Positions 25,810-34,316 of a stretch of 64,000 bases of DNA are shown piece by piece. Location: NCBI RefSeq assembly GCF_000732325.1, contig NZ_BBIW01000010.1, forward strand, positions 1 through 64,000, given 5' to 3'. Below the pieces are notes generated by a model. The model did no database searches and was not told the origin of the DNA. It was given only the letters and a program-made list of their open reading frames with translations. The position numbers were made by a program, and so were the translations under genes. Numbering within the stretch: the stretch's first letter is position 1; every line of letters starts with the position of its first letter. This DNA comes from Paenibacillus sp. TCA20 (GTDB lineage Bacteria; Bacillota; Bacilli; Paenibacillales; Paenibacillaceae).

Positions 25810-26172
25810 TCAAAGATTGTATTTCTTGGCTATTTTCCGAAGCAGCTCTGCCCTGACTTGCTGAGATGCAACAACATCCTTATGAACAGCCGCAGGCATC
25901 TCATTCAGCTCTTCTTCGGAATAATCTTTTTCAATCAGGAACGTAGCTGTAGTCACAAGGTTATCAAGTACTTTCATAAATGATTTATCTACATGAGCAC
26001 AAATAACATTGTTGCTTAGTTCACTGTGTGATTTCTGCATATGCTGTTCGTACTCTTTCAATTCATTCAGTGCATATTCAATAGCTTTATCGATCGTTTT
26101 TCTTGGATCTATGTGGAGTGGCTTAGAAAGTTCCATTGCCTTTTTACGTTGTTCTTCACGATCATAGGGCAT
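25810..26172 (-). CDS. Helical protein (120 aa), unknown
   Basis: MPYDREEQRKKAMELSKP, then a long helix (TIDKAIEYALNELKEYEQ) and a basic C-terminus. Sits between the Ycf46-like ATPase and DUF1257, so it may be a fourth member of that module. No domain recognised. Confidence 0.6.
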   Translation of the reverse strand: MPYDREEQRKKAMELSKPLHIDPRKTIDKAIEYALNELKEYEQHMQKSHSELSNNVICAHVDKSFMKVLDNLVTTATFLIEKDYSEEELNEMPAAVHKDVVASQQVRAELLRKIAKKYNL

Positions 26173-26184
26173 ACATTCACATCC

Positions 26185-27837
26185 TTATTGAGAAAATTCA
26201 ATGTCATTATTTCCAAAGACACGGAATGTTGCGCCAGATTTGGTTTCTTCCGTTTTTCCGCCGCTATGAAGGAAGTCATGCTCGGTGCTAGAAACACATA
26301 CTGCAGAGTGTTTAGCCCATTCTCTCAGGTCATTAATAAGCTGAGGATTACGCTTCGCTAGTGGAACAATCTTGTTTGCTTGTTCTTCAAGATCAGATAC
26401 AGTGATGTAATGCGTTTCACGTTGCTCTTTTCTAAAAGCAGCATAAGCACGGCGACCAGCCTCAGAAACTGCCTGTTCGATCTCGGCACCAGTGAAATCT
26501 TTCATCTTCTCGGCAAGGTTAAGAATATCTAGCTTATTAAGTGTGCTGGGATGTTCAAAGTCATCGTTCGTGATTGAATACCCGCGTTTCTTTAGATGGA
26601 TAGCCAAAATCTCGGCACGCTCTTCCGTGTGTGGGAGACTAACAAACATAATTTCGTCAAACCGACCCGCACGAGTAAGCTCTGGTGGCAGCTTTGTAAT
26701 ATCATTCGCAGTAGCAATAACAAATACCGGTTTCTCTTTTTCAGAGAGCCAAGTCAAAATCTCTTGAACAACGCGGGATAGCGTACCAGAGTCTGATTTG
26801 TCTGAACTCGACATGCCCGACAAACCTTTCTCAAACTCATCCATCCAGAGAACGCAAGGCGATACTTGTTCAGACAGTTTTAGAGCACGAGATATATTTT
26901 TCTCGGACTGGCCAACTTTGGAATCCATGATGTCCGACATGTTCATCTTAAGCAGCGGAAGATTCCATTGATGAGCAATAGATTTAGCCGCCAAGGATTT
27001 ACCAGTACCCGGCACGCCAGCAAGGACTACACCACGTACCGGATCAACATTATACTGCTGCGCATCAGGATGGAATGCGTAGTAGGCATCTTCCGTCCAC
27101 TCTTTAAAACGATCCATCGCGCCTACATTATCCATATCGCCAAGCTTCGTGATGTATTCGAGCAAGCCTGTCTTTCTGATAACTTGCTCTTTTTCAGCTA
27201 CAATCTCTGCAAGGACGATCGCCTTATGTTTAGAGGTTGTCTTGCGCAGAATATTTGAAATCTCATGCTCGGTCATGCCAACTAAGGCATGGATAATTGC
27301 TTCATACTCTCGACCTTTAGGTGTGGGAAGGTCTTTGCTCTCCAAAAACTTGATGTTGCCATCCAGCAGAAACTTAACACGATCCCGATCAGGTAAATCA
27401 AAGTTAATTAGCGTTATAAGCTTTTCAAGTTCCAGTGGGATAGATGCTTCGGGAGAAGTTAAGATAATTGGTTTATAAAATTCAGTTTTCGATTCGAGAT
27501 AATCCCGTAATTTACGCTTTGCTTGAGCATTGGTCCAAATATCATGAAAATCACGAATTACATAAATGTTTTGCTCCCTGGCTTCAGCAATAATATCAAA
27601 AAGCTTCATAGGATTATCAGCCTTTGGTCCCTCGGCTGGTTTCCCGGTAATACCATCTACAAGACCAGAAGTAATTGACCAATAATACATGTTCGCATAA
27701 CCTTTTTGCTGAGCAATATGTTGCAAATTTTCTATGAAGCGTTGCTCTTCAAAAGTTTTAACAAGAATAGCTCTGTGCCTGGAGTTGAGAAGCACAGTAA
27801 GTTGATCCACAGATGATTGTTGAATAGCAGTTGACAT
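26185..27837 (-). CDS. Ycf46-like AAA ATPase
   Basis: 550 residues. The N-terminal 250 form the inactive-looking first domain typical of Ycf46 (RHRAILVKTFEEQRF; VRDFHDIW-type strand). The AAA domain has Walker A GVPGTGKS near residue 275, Walker B VLWMDEFEKG near 330, sensor VIATANDI and the arginine finger ELTRAGRFDE. It probably remodels a protein or nucleoprotein target. Adjacent DUF1257 and DUF2997 genes match the known Ycf46 neighbourhood. Strong GAGGAGG site. Confidence 0.85.
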   Translation of the reverse strand: MSTAIQQSSVDQLTVLLNSRHRAILVKTFEEQRFIENLQHIAQQKGYANMYYWSITSGLVDGITGKPAEGPKADNPMKLFDIIAEAREQNIYVIRDFHDIWTNAQAKRKLRDYLESKTEFYKPIILTSPEASIPLELEKLITLINFDLPDRDRVKFLLDGNIKFLESKDLPTPKGREYEAIIHALVGMTEHEISNILRKTTSKHKAIVLAEIVAEKEQVIRKTGLLEYITKLGDMDNVGAMDRFKEWTEDAYYAFHPDAQQYNVDPVRGVVLAGVPGTGKSLAAKSIAHQWNLPLLKMNMSDIMDSKVGQSEKNISRALKLSEQVSPCVLWMDEFEKGLSGMSSSDKSDSGTLSRVVQEILTWLSEKEKPVFVIATANDITKLPPELTRAGRFDEIMFVSLPHTEERAEILAIHLKKRGYSITNDDFEHPSTLNKLDILNLAEKMKDFTGAEIEQAVSEAGRRAYAAFRKEQRETHYITVSDLEEQANKIVPLAKRNPQLINDLREWAKHSAVCVSSTEHDFLHSGGKTEETKSGATFRVFGNNDIEFSQ

Positions 27838-27865
27838 GAATTAGTCCTCCTCAAGACTAGATAAA

Positions 27866-29047
27866 TTAAAATTCGATATCAGAAAAGATGCTTTGAACTT
27901 TCTCTTGCTCTGCTTTTTGCTTGCTTAATCTCAAAATGGCATGTCGATCGGAAGCAAAAGTATCCTTGTAGTCCGCATAGAAAGGATCATTGGATTCCAC
28001 AGACTTAAGGTTGTTACGAGATTCTACAGCCTTTGCTATAAGATCCACCTCTGACAAGTCAACAATCTTATCAAGATAAAGAGAAGCTGCATTCAATTGC
28101 AATGAATGTGATGCAAGCTCTGAAGGGAAAGAAGTGGAACCTTGTGCGCTGGCGCTGAGAGTGTATAGCAACTTTTCATCAAGGTTATAAAAAATAAATT
28201 CATATCGTTCCAAATTAGATAGGATAGTTTTATCATTTCCGATAGGGAGCGTTAAATCATGGACAATATATCGATTTGATCCGCTGTCCTTAACTTCAAT
28301 TTCCAAGGACTCAAAAATACCGATATCTTCGTTCTTTTCTCTGTCCCAAATAATGCCTAGTCCTCCAACGAATGCTTTATTGCCAATCTTGAAATACAGA
28401 TTGCCAACTTGCTTTTGGCCCTCAATATGAAGATCAATCGCCTCACCGAGGGTGTTTCGGAATAAGTCTGTTTGCTCGATACGTTTGTTCTTGTTCTCAG
28501 TTTTATGCGCCAGATCAGACATTAGTTGCTCAAACTGCTCTCTAGAAGTTTTCGCTTTGATTTTAGTATCAGAAAGCTTAGCCACAAAATAAATATTCTC
28601 TTCATCATTAGGCTCAATTTCCAGAGAAAGATCCATCTTCTGGAGCCTCATTGTTTCGCAAGAGAATAAATAGTCAGGGTTCATAACAGTCTTGTTAACA
28701 ATCGAATAGTCAATGTAATCCATTTCATTCGGATTATGAGGATTCGGAATTGGCATGTGAAGTACCTCCAATATTTCTTTGTAATGTTGTTGAATTGATA
28801 AAAGTCCAGATAGCTCTACAGCATAACTCATTAACAGCTGATCGCTTGGAATACGAAATGCTGCAGGCAGATTCTCTGCAAGCTCGGTATTATTTAATGC
28901 GATCGATTGAAGCGCCTTAAACGCGCTATTCGGATCAGATCGCGACACTGCCTCAGCATGCGCTTCAAGACCCGGAGTAATATCAACAGAACGATTGCCA
29001 TCACTTAGTGTCACAAGTAATTCGGATAAGTCGAGATCATCACCCAT
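27866..29047 (-). CDS. Unknown protein (393 aa)
   Basis: MGDDLDLSELLVTLSDGN; mainly alpha/beta with beta-rich middle (YIVHDLTLPIGND) and helical end (DRHAILRLSKQKAEQEK). No recognised domain. It overlaps the stop of the radical SAM gene by one base and precedes the Ycf46-like ATPase, so it may work with either. Confidence 0.55.
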   Translation of the reverse strand: MGDDLDLSELLVTLSDGNRSVDITPGLEAHAEAVSRSDPNSAFKALQSIALNNTELAENLPAAFRIPSDQLLMSYAVELSGLLSIQQHYKEILEVLHMPIPNPHNPNEMDYIDYSIVNKTVMNPDYLFSCETMRLQKMDLSLEIEPNDEENIYFVAKLSDTKIKAKTSREQFEQLMSDLAHKTENKNKRIEQTDLFRNTLGEAIDLHIEGQKQVGNLYFKIGNKAFVGGLGIIWDREKNEDIGIFESLEIEVKDSGSNRYIVHDLTLPIGNDKTILSNLERYEFIFYNLDEKLLYTLSASAQGSTSFPSELASHSLQLNAASLYLDKIVDLSEVDLIAKAVESRNNLKSVESNDPFYADYKDTFASDRHAILRLSKQKAEQEKVQSIFSDIEF

Positions 29048-29895
29048 TAAGCACCGCCCATTTTGGCCATTGCCTTATCACGCTTGCGATATAATTTTGA
29101 GCATGTTGAATCACAGAATGTTCTTCGTTGATCTTCGAGCCCATGACCGCAGCATTTGCAATGTTTCAGGCGAAGGTGCTCTTCCATCCATTCGTCTGCA
29201 TGCAGAAAGATAAAAGAGTTTTCTTTCAGAGTCGCTTGCGTATCAAATACGCGCTGATTACTAGAGCCAACAAACATACCCTCGTTCATATACTTCTCAG
29301 TAGGAATACGATGCTTAGCTTGGTAATCTCCATCAACAAGCAGATCAATTACAGACATTAATTCTTTGATTTGATCAGGCGTAGCTATAGTAAAACGGTC
29401 TTGCTCATCGTTCCAATCTTCACTATAGGCAAGAAGCGTTTCTTTAACAGGTTCTTCATCTACATTTCGGATACGATAAGTGATGCCGTTTTTGAGCAAA
29501 TTTTCGAGAACATAAGCAGTGTAAACCACAATATGAAATCTAGGATTCCTGCGTTTTAATTCGGTGCAGACTTTAATAAGATTCCGTGTTTGTAGAAGTG
29601 GCTCTCCCCCGCAGAAAGTAATCTGTAGATTCCATGCATCTCGCTCAAGCATGTATACCACTTCATCGACTTTCATATCTCTCCTTAGCCCTCCAAATTC
29701 CCATGTAGCTGGATTGAAGCAGCCTTCGCAAGGGTTAACTATTCCTCGTATACATCCTTTTAAAAACAGTTCCAAGCGCTTTCCTGGACCTGCTGTAGTT
29801 GCATCTTTGGTCACACCAATAAAACGCATTTCTTGACGTTTCATATCTACCTCATGAACGCCTGCCAAATGGCGTATGTAACTTGAGTTAATCAT
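29047..29895 (-). CDS. NrdG-like radical SAM activase with zinc tail
   Basis: 282 residues. The cluster-binding cysteines (48, 56 and 59) lie in GCIRGIVNPCEGC, a CX7CX2C spacing instead of the usual CX3CX2C, followed by FNPATWEFGG as in NrdG. TFCGGEPLLQ and GSSNQRVFD also match NrdG, the activator of anaerobic ribonucleotide reductase. The tail (HCKCCGHGLEDQRRTFC) is an added zinc finger. No nrdD gene lies in the window, so the target is open. ATG chosen by GTAGGAG; an operator sits upstream. Confidence 0.78.
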   Translation of the reverse strand: MINSSYIRHLAGVHEVDMKRQEMRFIGVTKDATTAGPGKRLELFLKGCIRGIVNPCEGCFNPATWEFGGLRRDMKVDEVVYMLERDAWNLQITFCGGEPLLQTRNLIKVCTELKRRNPRFHIVVYTAYVLENLLKNGITYRIRNVDEEPVKETLLAYSEDWNDEQDRFTIATPDQIKELMSVIDLLVDGDYQAKHRIPTEKYMNEGMFVGSSNQRVFDTQATLKENSFIFLHADEWMEEHLRLKHCKCCGHGLEDQRRTFCDSTCSKLYRKRDKAMAKMGGA

Positions 29896-29912
29896 TACCT
29901 CACTCCTACAAT

Positions 29913-29958
29913 TGTAATGCGTTACATTCAATATAAACTATAACATAGGGAAAAACAA
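29913..29958 (-). promoter_or_regulatory. Promoter TTGTTT-17-TATATT with downstream operator
   Basis: -35 at 29953-29958, -10 at 29930-29935, perfect palindrome TGTAACGCATTACA at 29913-29926 directly after the -10 (minus strand). Drives the NrdG-like gene. Confidence 0.65.
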
Positions 29959-30050
29959 GAAAAATCTGCAGTATTTCAAAGAAAAATGAATTATTGCATT
30001 AGAAGAAGCACGAATTTATGATCATGCGTCTTCTGATACGCTAATGCATT

Positions 30051-30078
30051 AAAAAAGGCGCCACCGTAAGGCAGCGCC
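30051..30078 (-). terminator. Intrinsic terminator with TTAC loop
   Basis: GGCGCTGCC-TTAC-GGTGGCGCC then six T, after the Gam/Gp157-like gene. A further long imperfect hairpin (GCATTAG...CTAATGC) follows at about 30002-30049. Confidence 0.75.
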
Positions 30079-30084
30079 ACAACA

Positions 30085-30810
30085 CTAATTCATTTTTACA
30101 TATAAGGATTTATCTGCAGGCACATAGTTTACGCAGCCTGGAATCCATTCTTGAAATTGCTTAATCGTTTCGGCAACTTTCGCATCATGCTGATTTCTTA
30201 CTTCTTTCTTCAGATCGGCATACTTAGATTGGATCGGCTTCTTGTCAGCAGCCTTCTTAATATCCTTTGTTTCGTCTGAATATTGCTGATCCAGATCGTC
30301 TAACTTTTTCTTACGATCTTCTTCTAGCTTTTCAATTGCCTCATCGAGCGTCTTTATGAAGTAATTTTTAATAGCTGTTTCATCCAGAACAGGAGCTTTT
30401 AAGAACTGCTCCTTCATGTTTTGCTTTTCAAGCATTTGAGTAAGCTCATCAATATCAGCAATCTCGATCTTGTGCTTAACGGTGCGCGTCCCAACGGTGG
30501 CCACATCAAGAGCAAGACTCTCGCCTCGATTTTTGACATAACTCTCAATCGTTTGATTGATCTGTTCGATCTGTTCATCTTTACGATTGATTCTTTGTTT
30601 CCATTCAGATGCTACTATATCTGCCATTTGCTTAGTCTTTTCTTTTTCCTGGAGCAAGTATTTTCGACGAATGATCATGCGACGAATATCCATGTCGTTC
30701 AGTTCACGAGTAACCCCGCCGTTCTCTTTAGCGGCTTCCAGCATTTCATCGACTGCATTCATGATATCATCATGCTCAAACATATAAGCTGAATCTAATA
30801 GTGTATTCAT
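30085..30810 (-). CDS. Gp157/Gam-like coiled-coil protein (241 aa)
   Basis: Long central helices (KQRINRKDEQIEQINQTIES), then a strand pair GESLALDVATVGTRTVK and ELTQMLEKQNMKE. This pattern fits phage Gp157/Gam-like proteins, which bind DNA ends or block host nucleases. The C-terminal half is a second lysine-rich coiled coil. ATG chosen with GGAAGGATG upstream. Sits beside a nuclease and the recombination genes, which supports a DNA-end role. Confidence 0.6.
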   Translation of the reverse strand: MNTLLDSAYMFEHDDIMNAVDEMLEAAKENGGVTRELNDMDIRRMIIRRKYLLQEKEKTKQMADIVASEWKQRINRKDEQIEQINQTIESYVKNRGESLALDVATVGTRTVKHKIEIADIDELTQMLEKQNMKEQFLKAPVLDETAIKNYFIKTLDEAIEKLEEDRKKKLDDLDQQYSDETKDIKKAADKKPIQSKYADLKKEVRNQHDAKVAETIKQFQEWIPGCVNYVPADKSLYVKMN

Positions 30811-30863
30811 TATTAACATCCTTCCTGTGTTTTGATTTTATGATGTAATTAAAAAAGACTATC

Positions 30864-30890
30864 AAAAAGCCCCCGCCGGCGTTAGTCGGC
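30864..30890 (-). terminator. T-W-A-C-loop hairpin containing the stop codon
   Basis: GCCGAC-TAAC-GCCGGC then GGGGGCTTTTTG; the TAA stop of the nuclease gene is in the loop. Confidence 0.6.
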
Positions 30891-31433
30891 CTGCGCTGCA
30901 TTAAGTTGATCCTGAAGATGACGCAAATTCTGATTCAGTATTTGAATCGTCTGAATATATGCAAGCATACGATCATATGTCATAACGACATAATCGGTAT
31001 TTTGACCTTTGAATGTGAACGGAAGGAAGTAGAAGTCACGATTCATTAGTCGCGCTTCTTCTTCCAGCTTATCAAGCCACTCTTTCTTGATCGTAATTTG
31101 CTTCTCTCCGGACTTGCTTAGCGTTCCACGCTCTTTAAATTCGGCCAGAGCAGCTGTAAGATCCTCTTCGGTAATCATGTCTCCTAGAGAGTGATACAGA
31201 GCGCCTGATGCGAACTGACGACGCGCTACGTCTTTTGCTTGTCTTATCGCCTGGTTGTATTTCTTCGTACCGCGCTCTTCAAATGCCATTCCTTCTTTAT
31301 CGCTCTTTTTGGCACCGGAGCGCTGCCCAAGCCGCCGTACTTCTTTCTTAGGACGAAACATGTTGTAGTTGAAACATCGGCGGCAGGACTTGTCCACGTT
31401 TTCACACTCAGAGGCGTGCTCACATTCAGACAT
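30882..31433 (-). CDS. PD-(D/E)XK nuclease, Holliday-junction-resolvase-like
   Basis: 183 residues. After a cysteine-rich start (CEHASECENVDKSCRRC, probably zinc) comes GMAFEERGTKKYNQA, then YHSLGDMITEEDLTAALAEFKERG with the E-x-K catalytic pair, KQITIKKEWLDKLEEEA and a YVVMTYDRM strand. That order is the PD-(D/E)XK fold of resolvases and repair nucleases. Likely cuts recombination intermediates with the neighbouring RecA and SSB. ATG set by AAGGAGGAG; a longer frame has no ribosome site. Confidence 0.68.
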   Translation of the reverse strand: MSECEHASECENVDKSCRRCFNYNMFRPKKEVRRLGQRSGAKKSDKEGMAFEERGTKKYNQAIRQAKDVARRQFASGALYHSLGDMITEEDLTAALAEFKERGTLSKSGEKQITIKKEWLDKLEEEARLMNRDFYFLPFTFKGQNTDYVVMTYDRMLAYIQTIQILNQNLRHLQDQLNAAQAD

Positions 31434-31496
31434 ATTGCTCCTCCTTGCATATATCAAAATAGCGGACTGGAGGACCAGACCGCTTTCTTTTCGAGT

Positions 31497-31961
31497 CTAC
31501 ATTGCTGAGGCCAGTTCATTTTTAAGCAGCGCATTGTTTGTAATCTTTGCGCCCATCTTGCCTTCAAGAGCTCTAACTGTAGATTGCATTGAGTAATAAT
31601 TGCTTAAGATATTGTCTTGAAGCTCATAAAGATTTACGGCTTCAAAAGGATATCCAGTTACTGGAAACGCCCTGGCATGTTGGATTCCGCCAGCTTTCCT
31701 TGCAGCGTCATTCGGACCGGCATACAAATCTTTCAAAACACTTTCGAGCAGACTATCCATAATATCTTTTAATTTACGGATTCTGCCGAAGTCATAGACC
31801 GCTCTTGTGTTAAGTTCATCCAGTCTGACGTTAAAATCAAGCAGTGTCTCTGCTGTATTTTCAGACGGTACCCTTAAGTTTTTTGTTTCCTGTTCATACT
31901 CAAAGGTTAAACGATTCCATGCCATGAAATTTTCACGCAATATGATGTCGATAATAGCCAA
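31497..31961 (-). CDS. Unknown helical protein (154 aa)
   Basis: TTG start 9 bases after AGGAG. Mostly helices (KLKDIMDSLLESVLKDLY; YELQDNILSNYYSMQSTV). No recognised domain. Between the PAS protein and the nuclease. Confidence 0.55.
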   Translation of the reverse strand: MAIIDIILRENFMAWNRLTFEYEQETKNLRVPSENTAETLLDFNVRLDELNTRAVYDFGRIRKLKDIMDSLLESVLKDLYAGPNDAARKAGGIQHARAFPVTGYPFEAVNLYELQDNILSNYYSMQSTVRALEGKMGAKITNNALLKNELASAM

Positions 31962-31982
31962 ATGTAATCACTCCTAACTACA

Positions 31983-32588
31983 TTACCATAATACATATTG
32001 AGTAGGCTGAAACTCTCCCATTTCATCACGAACACTCTGATCAATAGGGATCGGGTTCGTGAAACGGCAAATAGCTTCGACAAAGCAAAGAGCACCATTA
32101 TCATCATAGACCGGGCTCAGCTTAACTGTATAAGACTCTCCCGTGTTGCCGCGACTGATAAAGTCTACTGTTTCCCCGTTCCATGCGCGGAAATAGCAAT
32201 CCCGCACATGTTCCAGGTTATCTAAAGGCATAAACTCTTTTGAAAGCTCCCTGCCAAGGAATTGATGCGAAGTCACTCCAACTCTGCAACAAAATTCGCA
32301 GTCCACTTCAACATGTAATAACTTACCTTTGACCATAGCGATGCGGTAATATGATTCATCCAAACAAGGTCTCTCATAATTATCCAGCATCATAGAAAGG
32401 TTATCGCAAAATTCATCCTCAATCCGCTCCTTCACTAAACCGCTAAAGGATGGATTGCTTGAAAATTGAACCATTAATTGCTCCTTAAAATTCTCAATCG
32501 TGCTGCTTTTTCCGCTCATAACGGCACTTGCAACCCATCTTGCAAAAGTATCGGATGTGCGATTTGATTTGGTCAAAAGATTAAGCAT
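31983..32588 (-). CDS. PAS-domain protein (201 aa)
   Basis: The second half (YRIAMVKGKLLHVEVDCEF, then FLGRELSKEFMPLDNLEHV, WNGETVDFISR and TVKLSPVYDDNGALCFVE) follows the PAS fold step by step. A CEFCC cluster in the core could bind a metal or sense redox state. The N-terminal 90 residues are helical. No kinase, GGDEF or HTH output is attached, so it may act by binding a partner. Directly downstream of a winged-helix regulator, so a sensor-regulator pair is possible. Confidence 0.6.
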   Translation of the reverse strand: MLNLLTKSNRTSDTFARWVASAVMSGKSSTIENFKEQLMVQFSSNPSFSGLVKERIEDEFCDNLSMMLDNYERPCLDESYYRIAMVKGKLLHVEVDCEFCCRVGVTSHQFLGRELSKEFMPLDNLEHVRDCYFRAWNGETVDFISRGNTGESYTVKLSPVYDDNGALCFVEAICRFTNPIPIDQSVRDEMGEFQPTQYVLW

Positions 32589-32610
32589 GTGGACGTGTTC
32601 CCCCTCGAAC

Positions 32611-33252
32611 TTAGTGTGTCTTTACGAGATAGGCTCGAACGCCATCACCAATGTCCGTGATTCCTACGAATTGACCGTCATTAAACGGATTCACTCCATC
32701 TGTGTTGATTTGTTTCAACTCATTCTGCAGCGAAGCTAATGATTCGTTCAAAGCGCGGATCTCCTCATTCTTTGCATCGAGCTGAACATACAGCTGCTTC
32801 TTCTCCGTTTTCAACTGATGAATCTCCTTATCACGATTCACTAGAAGCTTTTCAAACCGCTGTAAATGACTGTTCAATTTGTCAGCCAGATTGAGTATTT
32901 CAGACACTTGTTCTTCTTCATTAGGCAAGCCTAAGAAGACATACTCGTGTGGTGTCGTGCTATCAGGCGACTGTCTAATATCAATTATGCCTTCAGCTTT
33001 CAAACGATTAACCGCGCGTGAAATCGTTGCGGTGCTAATGGCAGAACCTTTTTTGCTTTTGGAACTTGCGCCGCCCACGGAATGAACTTTTCGGACAGAG
33101 ATGCGATCCTTAAACATTTCGCTAATGCTTTCAGCCATTTGAATCATAGATTCTTGTACGGATCCCTGTTCTTCTGTTTTAAGCTTTATATACTCATAAA
33201 CTAACATTTCATTCTTCGTCAGGCGACTTTCCAGATAATTTTCAGACACGAC
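32611..33252 (-). CDS. Winged-helix regulator with leucine-zipper-like coil (213 aa)
   Basis: Residues about 10-100 form a replication-initiator-like winged helix (LTKNEMLVYEYIKLKTEE ... STATISRAVNRLKAEGIID). A long coiled coil (KEIHQLKTEKKQLYVQLD) follows. GTG start chosen because GGAGG lies 8 bases upstream. Its own promoter region holds at least two TGTAAYGYRTTACA-type sites, so it is a good candidate for the regulator that binds them throughout the window. Confidence 0.68.
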   Translation of the reverse strand, partial: VVSENYLESRLTKNEMLVYEYIKLKTEEQGSVQESMIQMAESISEMFKDRISVRKVHSVGGASSKSKKGSAISTATISRAVNRLKAEGIIDIRQSPDSTTPHEYVFLGLPNEEEQVSEILNLADKLNSHLQRFEKLLVNRDKEIHQLKTEKKQLYVQLDAKNEEIRALNESLASLQNELKQINTDGVNPFNDGQFVGITDIGDGVRAYLVKTH

Positions 33253-33326
33253 TTCATCCTCCTCGCAATTTTGCATCGCCTTTTGGCACAAAGCAACGCA
33301 ATACAATTTCACTTGTTACGATAAAG

Positions 33327-33365
33327 TATAACACGTTACAAAGTGAAAAGATATAATGCGTTACA
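33327..33365 (-). promoter_or_regulatory. Paired operators upstream of the winged-helix regulator
   Basis: TATAACACGTTACA (33327-33340) and TATAATGCGTTACA (33352-33365), 25 bp apart centre to centre. Confidence 0.6.
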
Positions 33366-33450
33366 TTTTTGCAACGGCTATCTCGCGAAAGAGGCATTTT
33401 ACTCTGTATACCTAGGGATTTTGCGCGATACAAAGGAAAAAGCAAGGTTA

Positions 33451-33499
33451 AAAAAAGGCTGGACAGTATCCCGAAAGAAAGGAGTAAACTGACCAGCCT
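33451..33499 (-). terminator. Long intrinsic terminator
   Basis: GGCTGG...CCAGCC with an inner CAGT...ACTG pairing, then seven T (minus strand), after the DUF2294 gene. Confidence 0.75.
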
Positions 33500-33532
33500 C
33501 AACTGAACATTTATTTTCAGTTAATTGCTATC

Positions 33533-33946
33533 TTAAGTTCGAGTGACCGACTTAGAGCCGGTCACTCTTTCTTGTGCTATTAATTTTTCAATGTCCATAT
33601 TCATATTCAAAATAAAAACAGAGAATCCGCCTTCTGTATTAAGTTTCAGATAAGAGTCTGTAACTTCAAGATCTGAGTGAATCGAAGCAAGTGTGACGCT
33701 AATCATAGGGAGAAGAATTTTTTTATAGTCTTCAATCATGGCATGCGTTACATTTGATATTTCAAGATGCTTGTACATTAGCTTTTCTAACTGCGTCATT
33801 TCTAGCCTGCAACGAATTACAATCATGGAATCTATAATGCGAACTCTGCATTCTGTAGGACCCCGCCCAATGACTTTCTTTCCGATTCTGGCGGATTCCA
33901 TAGCAAGATTCTTCTCTAGCTGTCTTATTTCCATTGCTAAAACCAC
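33533..33946 (-). CDS. DUF2294-family protein (up to 137 aa)
   Basis: ARIGKKVIGRGPTECRVRI with the GRGP turn, then VIRCRLEMTQLEKLMYKHLE and a GFSVFILNMNMD strand, matches DUF2294 proteins of Bacillales, whose role is unclear. The start is uncertain: GTG at 33946 or ATG at 33934; no clear Shine-Dalgarno. It has the best promoter in the window and a leader hairpin, so it is probably highly expressed, perhaps with translation control. Confidence 0.68.
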   Translation of the reverse strand: MVLAMEIRQLEKNLAMESARIGKKVIGRGPTECRVRIIDSMIVIRCRLEMTQLEKLMYKHLEISNVTHAMIEDYKKILLPMISVTLASIHSDLEVTDSYLKLNTEGGFSVFILNMNMDIEKLIAQERVTGSKSVTRT

Positions 33947-33961
33947 GCTTCTGCTCGATCC

Positions 33962-33990
33962 CGCAAGAATCCTCTTGTTTCCTGCGATTA
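33962..33990 (-). promoter_or_regulatory. Leader hairpin before DUF2294 gene
   Basis: CGCAGGAA-ACAAGAGGA-TTCTTGCG on the minus strand (8-bp stem with one G-U); AGAGGA is displayed in the loop. Confidence 0.5.
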
Positions 33991-34005
33991 TCGATTACTT
34001 TTTTG

Positions 34006-34034
34006 ATTATAAATACTTTGTCGTATAGTGTCAA
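34006..34034 (-). promoter_or_regulatory. Consensus sigma-A promoter TTGACA-17-TATAAT
   Basis: TTGACA at 34029-34034, TATAAT at 34006-34011, spacer 17 (minus strand). All twelve hexamer bases match the consensus. Confidence 0.88.
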
Positions 34035-34073
34035 CGAAATATTGGAAATTCCATGAAAAATTTATAACGAGGC

Positions 34074-34316
34074 TTACTTTCTTTCCCAAATATGAAAGTT
34101 GTGTATCGCGGCGTCCAATTCAACATCGTAAATGCCTCGTATTTTAGCGATAGCCCTGATCTCATCCACATTGTAGATGCGATAACTATGGCGTGGACTG
34201 TTTTTAATAGAACGTCTAGCTCTGGGAATTAGATTTCTTTCCTCCCAGTACTTGATCGTATCCTTATGAACGCCAAGGATCTTGGCTGCTTCGTTGATAG
34301 TGTAGTCCTTGCTCAT
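34074..34316 (-). CDS. MerR-type DNA-binding domain protein (80 aa)
   Basis: DYTINEAAKILGVHKDTIKY then WEERNLIPRARRS is a MerR winged helix; there is no effector domain, as in phage excisionase-like or small MerR proteins. The ATG overlaps the glycosylase stop. It could be the window's operator-binding protein or a DNA architectural factor. Confidence 0.75.
   Translation of the reverse strand: MSKDYTINEAAKILGVHKDTIKYWEERNLIPRARRSIKNSPRHSYRIYNVDEIRAIAKIRGIYDVELDAAIHNFHIWERK

Noticed and set aside
33254..33502. 82-codon minus-strand frame between two genes
   Set aside because: It runs through a clear terminator and the operator pair; no ribosome site.
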